Notes under the pieces: generated by a model
The model's input: the letters and a program-made list of their open reading frames with translations, nothing else
Told to the model about the DNA's origin: nothing
Databases searched by the model: none
Shown here: piece by piece, positions 50,543-58,977 of the stretch
Position numbering within the stretch: position 1 is the stretch's first letter
Layout of the letters: each line of letters opens with the position of its first letter
Translations under genes and position numbers: made by a program
NCBI GenBank assembly: GCA_020633055.1
Contig: JACKEJ010000004.1
Coordinates: forward strand, 186,001 to 250,000
DNA from: Sandaracinaceae bacterium
Lineage (GTDB): Bacteria; Myxococcota_A; Polyangia; Polyangiales; Houyiibacteriaceae
Direction: 5' to 3'
Length of the DNA stretch: 64,000 bases

Positions 50543-51981
50543 GCGGCGTCTCCCTTGAGGTGTTCCTTGGCCAACGCGAGGAAGCGCTCGCGCGCGGTGG
50601 CATGGTCGACCACCGGACGCGGATAGTCACGCCCGAGCGTGACGCCCGCCTGCGAGAGCACGCCTTCGGGCGCCTCGCTGGGCGCGTGGATGTGCTTGCT
50701 GGGCATGCGGGCGAGCTCGGGCACGTAGCGGCGCACGTAGTCCCCCTCGGGGTCGAAGCGCGTCCCTTGCAGCGTGGGGTTGAACACGCGGAAGTACGGC
50801 TGGGCGTCACAGCCGCAGCCCGCGGACCACTGCCAGCCCGCGTTGTTCTGCGCCCAGTCGCCGTCGGTGAGGTACTTCAGGTAGTGCGCCTCGCCCGCGC
50901 GGTACGTGATGAGCAGGTGCTTCGTGAGGAAGCTGGCCGCGATCATGCGCGCGCGGTTGTGTACGTAGCCCTCGGTGAGCAGCTGCCGGGCCGCTGCGTC
51001 CACCACGGGGTAGCCCGTACGCCCCTCGGTCCACGCCTGCCACAGCGCGGGCGCTTGCTCGGGGGTCAGCCAGGGGAAGCCCACGAAGCCAGGCCGAAAC
51101 GGCTCGCGCAGCAGCTCGGGCCGGTCCCACAGCGTGCTGTGTGCGAACTCGCGCCACAGCAGCTCACTCAGGAACTTCTGCCCGGGCTCGGTCTTGCCGT
51201 GGGCGCGCTCGATCTCGCTCCACACCTGCCGCACGGAGAGCGTGCCGAACTTGAGGTCCGCGGAGAGGCGGCTGGTGCCCGCCAGGTCCATGCGGTCGCG
51301 CTCCGCGGCGTAGCGCGCAGCCCCGTCCAGCCGGAACGCCCGCAGGCGCTGGTTGGCGGCGCGCTCGCCGCCACGCTGGAGGGCGTCGTTGTGCGTGAGG
51401 CCCAGCTCGGACAGCGTGGGCAGCGGCTCGCTCGCGACGGCGGCGAGGACGTCGGGGGGCACGGGAGGAAGCGTGCGGGGAGCCGGGATGGGCGCGCCAA
51501 TCTGGGCCTCGCGATGGAACGCCCGCGCGAACTGGCTGTACACGGCGTAGGGCTTGCCGCCCTGCGTGCGGAGCGTGCCGGGCGGGATGAGGGTCTCGCC
51601 CTCGAACAGCTCGAAGCGGGGGCCGAGCGCGGCTGTGACGCGACGGTCGCGCTCGCGCGCAAACGGCTCCACCCAGCGCTGCGCCACCACGTGGTCGATG
51701 CGCAGCGCGTCGACCAGCCGTGGGACCACGTCGACGCTGCGTCCGCGCACGACCAGCAGCTGCGAGCCTCGGCGCGCCAGCTCGTCGGCCAGGCCGTGCA
51801 GCGACTCCACCAGGAACTGCGCGCGGTGCGGTAGCTGCTGCGCGCGCTCGGGCGCGAAGAAATACGGGTCCACCACGAAGAGGGGCACGACCTCCCCCGC
51901 CGCAGCCGCCCACGCGAGCGGTCCATGGTCGCTGACCCGCAGGTCCTTCCCGCGGAACCACACCAGTGTGCGCGTCGGCAT
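50539..51981 (-). CDS. phr: DNA photolyase / cryptochrome (class I CPD-type)
   Basis: 480 residues from ATG 51981 (MPTRTLVWFRGKDLRVSDHGPL). Photolyases split UV pyrimidine dimers with light, using FAD and an antenna chromophore. The N-terminal antenna domain is followed by the FAD-binding helical domain with SELLWREFAHSTLWDRPEL, TGYPVVDAAARQLLTEGYVHNRARMIAASFLTKHLLI and WAQNNAGWQWSAGCGCDAQPYFRVFNPTLQG. The canonical segment of class I enzymes is SGTDAAPYFRIFNP; here Cys replaces the Thr-Asp area (AGCGCDAQPYFR). TAGTGT seven bases upstream selects this start over the frame extending to 52020. It is the first gene of the exporter operon. Confidence 0.93.
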
Positions 51982-51988
51982 GGAGCGG

Positions 51989-51994
51989 ACACTA
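51989..51994 (-). promoter_or_regulatory. TAGTGT -10 hexamer seven bases before the photolyase ATG
   Basis: On the minus strand TAGTGT, CCGCTCC, ATG 51981, with TTGCGA 16 bases further upstream (52016-52011). It drives the photolyase-ABC-HlyD operon. Confidence 0.55.
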
Positions 51995-52098
51995 CGCCAC
52001 GAAGGAAGACTCGCAACCATCCCCGATCGAGGCTAATTTGGGCTCAGTTTCCAATCTCACTGGACACAAATCCCAGCTTGGGGTATCCCCACCTCGTC

Positions 52099-52383
52099 AT
52101 GCCCCGCGAGGAGACCGTCCAAATCCGCCACCACAGCGTCGAGCTCGACGCTGTGGCCGTTGGCTTGGAGACGGCCAAGCTCCTCTTTGCGCACCTCGAG
52201 CCAGGCTCCGCCGAGGCACAGCACGCGGACCGCGCGCGAGAGATCTACGATCGCATCCGGAAGCTGGCGAGCGACGGCGAGGCGACGGCCACGTCCGAGC
52301 GCGCACGCGCCGACACCATGGCGGCCCCCGCGTTCAAGCCCGGCGAGAGCGGCGTGGCCACGAAGGTCCCGCGGCCCGGCTGA
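52099..52383 (+). CDS. Hypothetical protein, 94 residues
   Basis: Not recognised. ATG 52099 starts MPREETVQIRHHSVELDAVAVGLETAKLLFAHLEPGSAEAQHADRAREIYDRIRKLAS, a helical segment with a heptad-like pattern, then a disordered Ala/Thr/Pro tail (TMAAPAFKPGESGVATKVPRPG). The upstream 60 bases are noticeably less GC-rich than the surroundings (TTTGGGCTCAGTTTCCAATC), consistent with a promoter shared with the divergent photolyase operon. A Shine-Dalgarno is not obvious. Cytoplasmic, probably a small helical protein. Confidence 0.5.
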   Translation: MPREETVQIRHHSVELDAVAVGLETAKLLFAHLEPGSAEAQHADRAREIYDRIRKLASDGEATATSERARADTMAAPAFKPGESGVATKVPRPG

Positions 52384-52487
52384 GCACGGGCTGTCCGCTC
52401 CTGGGCCTCATTCCGCCCCTTGGCCTCAGCAGGCGCCGCGCGCTCTTGGCGGGCCTCCTGTGCCCGTGCTCGTGATACTCGTTGGAC

Positions 52488-52886
52488 GTGCACGAGCTCA
52501 CCATGCAGACCTTCTGGGGCACGCCGCTGGCTTTGCTCCCCTCCGCGCTGTTGCTGAACTGGGTGGTGCAGCTGCGCGTCGCCGCGCTCTTCCGCGCACG
52601 CCGCGAGGGTGAGGCGGGTGCGGACGTGATGGCCCGCGCGCGCTTACTGCGGAAGGCGTGGCTCGCGTCCGGCTTCGCGGTGAGCGCGAGCGCCCTCGCC
52701 GCGCTCACCAGCGGGGTGTGCGTGGTGTTTCGTGTCGCGGGGCAGATGCCGCTGTTGGCCATGCAGGCGCTGGCGCTGCTCGCGATGATCTTCACCTCCG
52801 CAGCCGCCGCGGTGGAGGGCAGCGCGGCCCTGCGCGCGGTGGTGGAGGCGGAGCGCAGTGCGCCGCACGGCACGGAGCCGGACTGA
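52488..52886 (+). CDS. Small membrane protein, 132 residues
   Basis: Start chosen at GTG 52488, eight bases after a GATACT hexamer (52474-52479); a TTG at 52482 and ATG at 52503 are alternatives. Three hydrophobic helices: FWGTPLALLPSALLLNWVVQLRVAALF, WLASGFAVSASALAALTSGVCVVF and MPLLAMQALALLAMIFTSAAAAV, with a basic cytoplasmic loop between the first two. No recognised family. It precedes another unknown gene by 29 bases. Confidence 0.55.
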   Translation: MHELTMQTFWGTPLALLPSALLLNWVVQLRVAALFRARREGEAGADVMARARLLRKAWLASGFAVSASALAALTSGVCVVFRVAGQMPLLAMQALALLAMIFTSAAAAVEGSAALRAVVEAERSAPHGTEPD

Positions 52887-52915
52887 CGCCGCAGCGGGTG
52901 TGGCACGCTCACGCC

Positions 52916-54358
52916 GTGCTGTTCTCGCGTCCACGCGCTCGCCTGCGCACGCTGCTCTCGACACCCGACGAAGCCCACCGTGCGGACGCCGCGCTGCGGG
53001 AGGCAGACGCGAGCGCGCTCGCGGAGCTGGCTTGCGACGCCCGTGAGCCCTGGTGGCGGCGGCGCGCCTGTGCACGTGGGCTGACCGGGCGCGCGCCCGA
53101 GGCCGCCATGGACGCCATGTGGGAGCGCGTGGCCGACCCCAAGGACACCACCGAGCTGCGGGTGGCGCTGCTGGACGCGCTGGCGTCCACCTGGGGTGCG
53201 ATGGAGCCGGCGCACGAGGCTCGCCGCGCGCGGGCGCTCGGGTGGCTGCGCGCGTGCACGCCCGAGTCGTCGCCCTACGGCCTGCACGAGGCCGTCGTGC
53301 GCGCGCGGGGGCAGCTGGGCGACCTCGAGGCGGCCGACGCGCTCGCAGAGCTGAGCTACGACCCCTGGCGTCACCGAGCGCTCGCCGGCGAGGAGGGCGT
53401 GGCCGCGTTGGTGGGCGTTCATGGGCTCGAGGCCGTGCTAACGCGCTGGGGTGCGGACGACCTCGCACAGATGATGCGCCGCGCGCCACAGGCTCGAGCG
53501 CGTCACCTGGCCGTGCGCCTGTGCGAAGGGACGGGCGCGCTCGTGGGGCTCGCCCCAGAGGCGGACCACACGGAGGCGCTGCTGCTCGCGCTCGAAGACC
53601 CCGCGCCCGCGGTGGCGGACCGCGCGCGACACGCCCTCCGCGCCCGAGCGGTCTCGGCAGACGTCCTCTGGGCGTTCGCCGATGTGCGCCGCGACGCGGT
53701 GGTACGCGCCGTCGCCGAGGCCCCACCACCACCACTCGTGGGGCCCGCTGCCGCGGCCGTCTCGGCGCTGGTGCTGCTGCACGATCGGGCTGCGATCGCG
53801 GACCACGACCGCAGCGAGGACGGGGCCGTGCAGAAGCGCGACGCCGAGCTCTACGACTGGCTCATGGAGACGGGTCAGCCGATCGTGCCCCTCCCTTCCA
53901 TCCCTGAGCGCGTCCGCCACGCGGTGCTGCGCGAGTACCTCCCGGGGCAGCGCGAGACCGACCCCCGCTTCCTGCTCGAAGGCATCCTGCTGGCGGTCAC
54001 GGGCGTCGAGGCCGACCACACCCTGATGCAGCTCGGCCGTGAGGCGCAGCGGGTCCTGCGGGACGCGGGCGTACCCGTCGGCGAGCCCACGCCGGTGGGC
54101 GCCGCGCGACAGCAAGGGTACGGCACGTACACGGAGCTCTCCGTCGACGACCGCACGCTCCTGGTGTGCGAGCTCGACCGCTTCGTCCGCTCGTGGGACG
54201 CCCTCCCCGACGCGGCCGCGCGTGCCCTCGAATCCGCAGGCTTCACCTTCATCGACGACGACCTGGCCGCGCGTGTGGTGCATGGCCTGCCCGTCTACTT
54301 CTTCGGGAGGCGCGAGCCGCTCAGAGTGCACGACCTGCTGTTCTACTGGCAGGACTGA
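52916..54358 (+). CDS. Hypothetical protein with helical-repeat (HEAT-like) character, 480 residues
   Basis: From GTG 52916, six bases after CACGCT, a one-mismatch relative of the window's TANNNT elements. The protein is Ala/Leu/Arg-rich with paired helices throughout residues 20-300, e.g. WWRRRACARGLTGRAPEAAMDAMWERVADPKDTTELRVALLDALAS and LLALEDPAPAVADRARHALRAR, typical of HEAT/PBS-lyase-like repeats used for protein binding. The last 150 residues differ: DRTLLVCELDRFVRSWDALPDAAARALESAGFTFIDDDLAARVVHGLPVYFFG, an alpha/beta segment ending in a short FYWQD tail. No enzyme signature. Function unknown. Confidence 0.62.
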   Translation: MLFSRPRARLRTLLSTPDEAHRADAALREADASALAELACDAREPWWRRRACARGLTGRAPEAAMDAMWERVADPKDTTELRVALLDALASTWGAMEPAHEARRARALGWLRACTPESSPYGLHEAVVRARGQLGDLEAADALAELSYDPWRHRALAGEEGVAALVGVHGLEAVLTRWGADDLAQMMRRAPQARARHLAVRLCEGTGALVGLAPEADHTEALLLALEDPAPAVADRARHALRARAVSADVLWAFADVRRDAVVRAVAEAPPPPLVGPAAAAVSALVLLHDRAAIADHDRSEDGAVQKRDAELYDWLMETGQPIVPLPSIPERVRHAVLREYLPGQRETDPRFLLEGILLAVTGVEADHTLMQLGREAQRVLRDAGVPVGEPTPVGAARQQGYGTYTELSVDDRTLLVCELDRFVRSWDALPDAAARALESAGFTFIDDDLAARVVHGLPVYFFGRREPLRVHDLLFYWQD

Positions 54359-54406
54359 CGCCGCCTCACGGGCTGTCGCGCGTCGTGGCCCGCCCGCCGG
54401 CCGACC

Positions 54407-55045
54407 TCACGTGAACACGATCGCGGTCCCCTCGGCCACGCTCACGCGCGCGGCTTCCCACAGCGCAAGGAACACGGTGTGCTCGCGGTGGAAAGGGTTC
54501 TCCTCGTCCCAGCCAAGCGCATCGAGACGCGCCGCCTCCGCATCGCTCAGATCGGGGTCGAGCGTCACGCCGAGGTAAGGCGCGACAATGCGCAGCTCGC
54601 GCAGCAACCCTTGCGACGACCCGATCAGTCCGCCGCCCGGGACTCCACTGTCGGGCGAGGCAAACACGGGCTCGGCCAGATCGACGGGGACGTATACGCC
54701 CTCGGCGTCGGAGTGGCAGAGCAGGTGTGAAGCCAGCATCGCGGACTCGTCCTCCATGCGCTCATGGTCTTCGCTGGTGAGCTGCCCATTGGTCGGTGGC
54801 AGGTCGCTCGGCGCCGCGAGCGCCAGCACATAGGCTCGCCGCAGGAAGTGGATGAACGAATAGGGGAACGAGTCCGCGTGCGGTCGCAGGGTGACCTCGA
54901 CGGCCTCCGGTTCCTCCCACGTGGGCAGCCGCTCGGCGCTCAACGCGCGGTTAACGTTTGCGAGCATGTGCTGTGCCCACTCATAGCCCTCTTCGTCGTT
55001 CTCTTTCATGTCGGCGAGGAAGCCGACCGCGATCGCGAGTCCCAT
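54407..55045 (-). CDS. Hypothetical protein, 212 residues (Myxococcota-type)
   Basis: Not a named family. MGLAIAVGFLADMKENDEEGYEWAQHMLANVNRAL at the start, a middle SFIHFLRRAYVLAL helix, then LASHLLCHSDAEGVYVPVDLAEPVF, LIGSSQGLLRELRIVAPYLGVTLD and FHREHTVFLALWEAARVSVAEGTAIVFT. This layout (HSD.EG.YVP.D...LGSS..LL.EL..VAP.LG) is one I associate with a family of uncharacterised cytoplasmic proteins in large-genome bacteria, possibly immunity-type; I give that only as an impression. No signal peptide or membrane segment. Convergent with the preceding gene. It sits alone with no strong promoter motif. Confidence 0.55.
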   Translation of the reverse strand: MGLAIAVGFLADMKENDEEGYEWAQHMLANVNRALSAERLPTWEEPEAVEVTLRPHADSFPYSFIHFLRRAYVLALAAPSDLPPTNGQLTSEDHERMEDESAMLASHLLCHSDAEGVYVPVDLAEPVFASPDSGVPGGGLIGSSQGLLRELRIVAPYLGVTLDPDLSDAEAARLDALGWDEENPFHREHTVFLALWEAARVSVAEGTAIVFT

Positions 55046-55145
55046 ACGGACACATCATGCCCGTGCCTGCCTTGGGAAGGCAATCCCGTGGGCCGCACGT
55101 CTGGCGCTCCACCGGCGGGCCTCGGCCCCTGCGCCGAGACGCGTC

Positions 55146-56501
55146 CTACGCGCCGTGCAGCTCGGCGGACAGCGGCGCTTCGGCGACGGCGCGCGCCTCA
55201 CGCGCGGGCTGGACCAGGTCCGCCGCTTGGAGCGCTCCGCGCCGCGCATACACCGTGTTGAGGAAGTCGCGCACGGCGCGTAGCGTGTGGTGCCCGCGCA
55301 CCGAACGGAAGATCTCGAACGCGTGCTGCGCGTCGGGGATCTCGGCGTAGCAGACCGGCGCGCGCGACACCTCACGCAGCGTCTCGCTGAAGCGGCGCCC
55401 CTCGCCTACGGGCACCAGCGAGTCGTGCGTGCCGTGCACCACCAACCAGGGCGGCGCGTCCGCGCGCACGCGGGCGATGGGCGAGGCGGCCTCGAAGAGC
55501 TCCGGTTGCTCGTGGCGCTTGGCCTTCAGCACGGTGCGCTCCACCAAGCCCTCGATGCCACGGTGCGGCCAGTGCCCGAAGCGGTTGGTCAGGTCGTACA
55601 CGCCGTAGAACGTGACCGCCGCCTGCACGCGTGTGTCGGCCTCTTCGAAGCCCGGCTTGAAGGCGGGGTCGTCCCAGGTGAGCGCGGCGAGGGCCGCCAG
55701 GTGCGCGCCCGCCGAGTTGCCGCTGACCGCGACGAACGAGGCGTCCCCGCCGTACTCGTGTGCGTGCGCCTTGGCCCAGGCGATGCCGCGGTTCACGTCG
55801 GCGATGTGGTCCGGGAAGGTGGCGCGCGGGCTGAGGCGGTAATCCACGCTGATGCAGACCCAGCCCTCGGCGGCCATGCGGTTGAGCATGGGCAGCGCCT
55901 GGAACTCCTTGAAGCCCAGCACCCAGCCGCCGCCGTGCGCGAACACCAGCACGGGCGCGTTCGCGGGCCGGTCCTCGCGGTGGTAGATGTCGGCGCGCAG
56001 CTTGCGGCCGCCCACCTCGGCAAACACCACGTTGCGCACGCTGGTGACGCGGCGCTGCTTCATCTGGAACGGTAGCGCGTAGTGACGCAGGCGGACGGGG
56101 CCCAGGGTAGGCATGCCCGCGGCCGGATCCAGCGTGAGCGCGACGCCGTCTTCGTCCATGCTGGTCCCGGCGGCAAGCGTCCCATGGACCGCGCCGTGCG
56201 CCGCGTCGGCCGCGAGCGCCCCGCGCTGGTGCAGACGCATCAGCGAAGCCCACGAGACCAGACACACCAGCAGGGCCAGCCAGCCGGGCCACTGGTCGAG
56301 CGCCCCGTAGTAGACGAAGGCCATGGCCGCCGCGAACTGCCACAGCAGGTGGTGCGCGGCGAGCTCGACGGTGAGCCAGCCTGCGAAGAAGCACGCCGTG
56401 GCCCAGGCCGCGGGGCGGCTCGGCGGCCGGTACGCGTTGTAGGTGAACCACGCCCCGACGAGGCTCACGCTCAAGAAGGCCCAGCTCAGCGTGGGTGACA
56501 T
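55146..56501 (-). CDS. Membrane-anchored alpha/beta-hydrolase (BD-FAE/esterase family)
   Basis: 451 residues. The N-terminal 100 residues hold three membrane helices (LSWAFLSVSLVGAWFTYNAY, WATACFFAGWLTVELAAHHLLW, WPGWLALLVCLVSWASLM). The catalytic domain follows: VFAHGGGWVLGFKEFQAL as the oxyanion loop, SVDYRLSPRATFPDHIADVNRGIAWAKAHAHEYGGD, and the nucleophile Ser in VSGNSAGAHLAAL. The acid lies in HGTHDSLVPVGEGRRF and the base His in DAQHAFEIF. Such enzymes cleave esters of lipids or aromatic acids. ATG 56501 follows TACGCT by seven bases, and a GGGGAG also lies there. Divergent from xseA with 71 bases between. Confidence 0.87.
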   Translation of the reverse strand: MSPTLSWAFLSVSLVGAWFTYNAYRPPSRPAAWATACFFAGWLTVELAAHHLLWQFAAAMAFVYYGALDQWPGWLALLVCLVSWASLMRLHQRGALAADAAHGAVHGTLAAGTSMDEDGVALTLDPAAGMPTLGPVRLRHYALPFQMKQRRVTSVRNVVFAEVGGRKLRADIYHREDRPANAPVLVFAHGGGWVLGFKEFQALPMLNRMAAEGWVCISVDYRLSPRATFPDHIADVNRGIAWAKAHAHEYGGDASFVAVSGNSAGAHLAALAALTWDDPAFKPGFEEADTRVQAAVTFYGVYDLTNRFGHWPHRGIEGLVERTVLKAKRHEQPELFEAASPIARVRADAPPWLVVHGTHDSLVPVGEGRRFSETLREVSRAPVCYAEIPDAQHAFEIFRSVRGHHTLRAVRDFLNTVYARRGALQAADLVQPAREARAVAEAPLSAELHGA

Positions 56502-56508
56502 CTCCCCA

Positions 56509-56514
56509 AGCGTA
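56509..56514 (-). promoter_or_regulatory. TACGCT -10 hexamer seven bases before ATG 56501
   Basis: On the minus strand TACGCT, then TGGGGAG, then ATG. The GGGGAG directly before the ATG could pair with 16S rRNA only if a longer transcript existed, so this gene is less certain than the others in the class. Confidence 0.45.
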
Positions 56515-56554
56515 GGGGTGAACCGGCGCGCGGGCTACCCGTCGCCACGCACTG

Positions 56555-56563
56555 TGCGATAGT
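56555..56563 (+). promoter_or_regulatory. Extended -10-like TGCGATAGT before xseA
   Basis: TGC then GATAGT (one mismatch from TANNNT), then nine bases, ATG 56573. Divergent from the promoter at 56509-56514. Confidence 0.45.
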
Positions 56564-56572
56564 CCCGACCCG

Positions 56573-58033
56573 ATGCCCTTCGAGCCCGTCCGTTCCCCGG
56601 CCCGACCGCGCGTGCTGCGCGTGAGCGAGCTCAACCGCGCCGTGCGGCTGAGCCTCGAGGACCGCTTCGGCGACGTGTGGGTCGAAGGCGAGATCACGCA
56701 GGCCAAGCGCGCGCCCTCGGGGCACCTCTACTTCAACCTGAGCGACGAGCGCGACCCCGCCCAGGTGTCGTGCGTGATGTTCCGTAGCGACGCCGCCCGC
56801 ACGCGCGCGACCATCCGCGACGGCGAGCGGGTGCGCGTGCGCGGCCAGCTGACCCTCTACGAGCCCCGCGGCAACTACCAGCTGATGGTGCGCATCGCGG
56901 TGCCCGCCGGAGACGGTGAGCTGCGCGCGCGCTTCGAGCTGCTGCGGCGCAAGCTGGCCAGCGAGGGGCTGCTGGACCCGCAACGCAAGCGCCCGCTGCC
57001 GCGCCTCCCGCGCACCGTGGGCGTGGTCACCAGCGGCAGCAGCGCCGCCTATCAGGACGTGCTGCGCGTGGCCGGCGAGCGCTGCCCCGTGCGCATCGTG
57101 CTGTCGGACTGTCGCGTGCAGGGCGCGGAGGCCCCGGGGTCCATCGTGCGCGCGCTCGCGCGGGTGCAGGCGGAGCCCGACGTGGACGTGGTCATCCTCA
57201 CGCGCGGCGGTGGCTCGGCCGAGGACCTGTGGTCGTTCAACGACGAGCGCGTGGTGCGCGCGGTCGCCGCGTGCCGTGTGCCCATCGTGGTGGGCGTGGG
57301 GCACGAGACGGACGTGACGCTGGCGGAGCTGGTGGCCGATCAGCGCGCCGCCACGCCTTCGAACGCCGCCGAGCTGGTGGTGCCCGCGCGCGACGCGCTG
57401 CTGGCCGAGGTGGACGGCTGGCAGCGGCGCTTGATGCGCGCGCTCGAGGCGCGCCTGGACCGCGAGCGCCTGAAGCTGGAGCGCGCCGAGCGCAGGCTGC
57501 GCGACCCCCGCAGCGCCCTGGGGCACGCGGAGCGCACGCTGGCGGCGTATCACCGGCGCCTCGAGGACGCCGCGCGGAGGCCGCTCGCTGCGAGGCAGCG
57601 TGCGCTCGCCGAGCTGACCGCGCGCCTCGCGCCGCACGACCCCCGCCGCGCGCTCGAGCGGCAACGACGCGACTTCGAGGCGCTCGAGGCCGAGCTGCAG
57701 CGCCTGATGACGGCGAAGATCACCCAGGAGCGACGCGCAATCGACCTGCAGCGGGCTGCGCTCGGCCCCGCAGTGAAGCGCGTGCTCGGCGACGCGCAGC
57801 ACACGCTGGCTCAGCACCTGACGGCGCTCGACGCGCTCTCGCCGCTGCGGGTGCTCTCGCGCGGCTACGCCATCGCCCAACGGGAAGACGGGCGCGCCCT
57901 GCGCGACGCAGACGACGTGTCCGTCGGCGACCGCATCTCCGTGCGCGTGGCGCGCGCGCGCCTGCAGGCCGAGGTGCGCGCGGTGCTGCGCGACGACCCG
58001 GACGCTCCCCTGCCCGAGAGAGAGACCCCATGA
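56573..58033 (+). CDS. xseA: Exodeoxyribonuclease VII large subunit
   Basis: 486 residues. Exonuclease VII degrades single-stranded DNA from both ends and processes repair intermediates. An N-terminal OB fold (VSELNRAVRLSLEDRFGDVWVEGEITQAKRAPSGHLYFNLSDERDPAQVSCVMF) is followed by the catalytic domain: PLPRLPRTVGVVTSGSSAAYQDVL, VQGAEAPGSIVRAL, VDVVILTRGGGSAEDLWSFNDERVVRAV and VGVGHETDVTLAELVADQRAATPSNAAEL. A long C-terminal coiled coil with ARQRALAELTARLAPHDPRRALERQRRDFEALEAEL follows, and LSPLRVLSRGYAIAQRED is the usual C-terminal motif. The small subunit gene xseB is not adjacent here. The stop overlaps aroE by ATGA. Confidence 0.96.
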   Translation: MPFEPVRSPARPRVLRVSELNRAVRLSLEDRFGDVWVEGEITQAKRAPSGHLYFNLSDERDPAQVSCVMFRSDAARTRATIRDGERVRVRGQLTLYEPRGNYQLMVRIAVPAGDGELRARFELLRRKLASEGLLDPQRKRPLPRLPRTVGVVTSGSSAAYQDVLRVAGERCPVRIVLSDCRVQGAEAPGSIVRALARVQAEPDVDVVILTRGGGSAEDLWSFNDERVVRAVAACRVPIVVGVGHETDVTLAELVADQRAATPSNAAELVVPARDALLAEVDGWQRRLMRALEARLDRERLKLERAERRLRDPRSALGHAERTLAAYHRRLEDAARRPLAARQRALAELTARLAPHDPRRALERQRRDFEALEAELQRLMTAKITQERRAIDLQRAALGPAVKRVLGDAQHTLAQHLTALDALSPLRVLSRGYAIAQREDGRALRDADDVSVGDRISVRVARARLQAEVRAVLRDDPDAPLPERETP

Positions 58034-58902
58034 CGGCCATCACGTCCGCCACCACGCTGCTCGGCATCTTCGGCTGGCCCGTGCAGCACTCCCGCTCCCC
58101 GCTCATGCACCACGCGGCCGCGCAGGCCCTCGGCCTGGACGTCGCGTACATGCCCTTCCCTGTCGCACCGGAGCGGCTGGGCGACGCCGTGCGCGGCATA
58201 CGCGCCCTCGGGCTGCGCGGTGTGAACGTGACGCTCCCGCACAAGGAGCAGGTCATGGCGTTCTTGGACGACGTCCACCCCGACGCGCGCGCCATCGGCG
58301 CGGTGAACACGGTCATCCACGAGCCCGACGGAACGCTGCGCGGCGAGAACACGGACGCCCCTGGGCTCGTGCGCTCGCTCGAAGACGCGCACGTGCCACT
58401 GCAAGACGCACGCGTGCTGGTGCTGGGCGCAGGGGGAGCCGCGCGCGCCGCGGTCGTGGGCCTCGCGCGACGCGGTGCCGCCGAGGTGGTCGTGGTAGCC
58501 CGCCGTCGCGAGCAGGCCGACGCGCTGGCGGCCGACCTGAACCCTGCGCTGGACGGCCGCGTGCGTCCCCTCGGCGAGGACGACGACGCTGTGCGCGCTG
58601 CCTACCAGCAGACCTCGCTCTTGGTGCAAGCCACCAGCGCCACGCTGCACGGCCGACCCGACGCGCAGGCCTTCGCCGACGCGCTCCCGCTCGAGCTGCT
58701 GCCCGACGAGGCGCGTGTGGTCGACCTGGTCTATCAACCCCGCGAGACGACGGTCATGCGCCGCGCCGCAGCGCGCGGCCTCGTGTGCGTGGACGGGCTG
58801 GGCATGCTGGTGCACCAGGGCGCGCTCGCGTTCGAGCGCTGGACAGGGCACGCGCCGCCCGTGGACGTCATGCAGTGCGCCCTCGAAGCCTCACTGACAT
58901 AG
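58030..58902 (+). CDS. aroE: Shikimate dehydrogenase (NADP)
   Basis: 290 residues. Reduces 3-dehydroshikimate in the aromatic amino acid pathway. Substrate site: SRSPLMH (21-27), NVTLPHKE with the catalytic Lys72, AVNTVIHE and ENTDAPGLV with the catalytic Asp109. The nucleotide-binding motif is VLVLGAGGAARAAVVGLARRGAAEVVVVARRREQ. The closing segment is VDGLGMLVHQGALAFERWTG, the standard aroE ending. It starts inside the xseA stop (ATGA), so both are translated together. No other aro genes are in the window. Confidence 0.95.
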   Translation: MTAITSATTLLGIFGWPVQHSRSPLMHHAAAQALGLDVAYMPFPVAPERLGDAVRGIRALGLRGVNVTLPHKEQVMAFLDDVHPDARAIGAVNTVIHEPDGTLRGENTDAPGLVRSLEDAHVPLQDARVLVLGAGGAARAAVVGLARRGAAEVVVVARRREQADALAADLNPALDGRVRPLGEDDDAVRAAYQQTSLLVQATSATLHGRPDAQAFADALPLELLPDEARVVDLVYQPRETTVMRRAAARGLVCVDGLGMLVHQGALAFERWTGHAPPVDVMQCALEASLT

Positions 58903-58977
58903 CCTCAGCGGGGAGATTCTGACATCCTGCGCCAACCAGCGAGCCGCCCCTCCCACGGCCCGCACAAGGATGCCTCG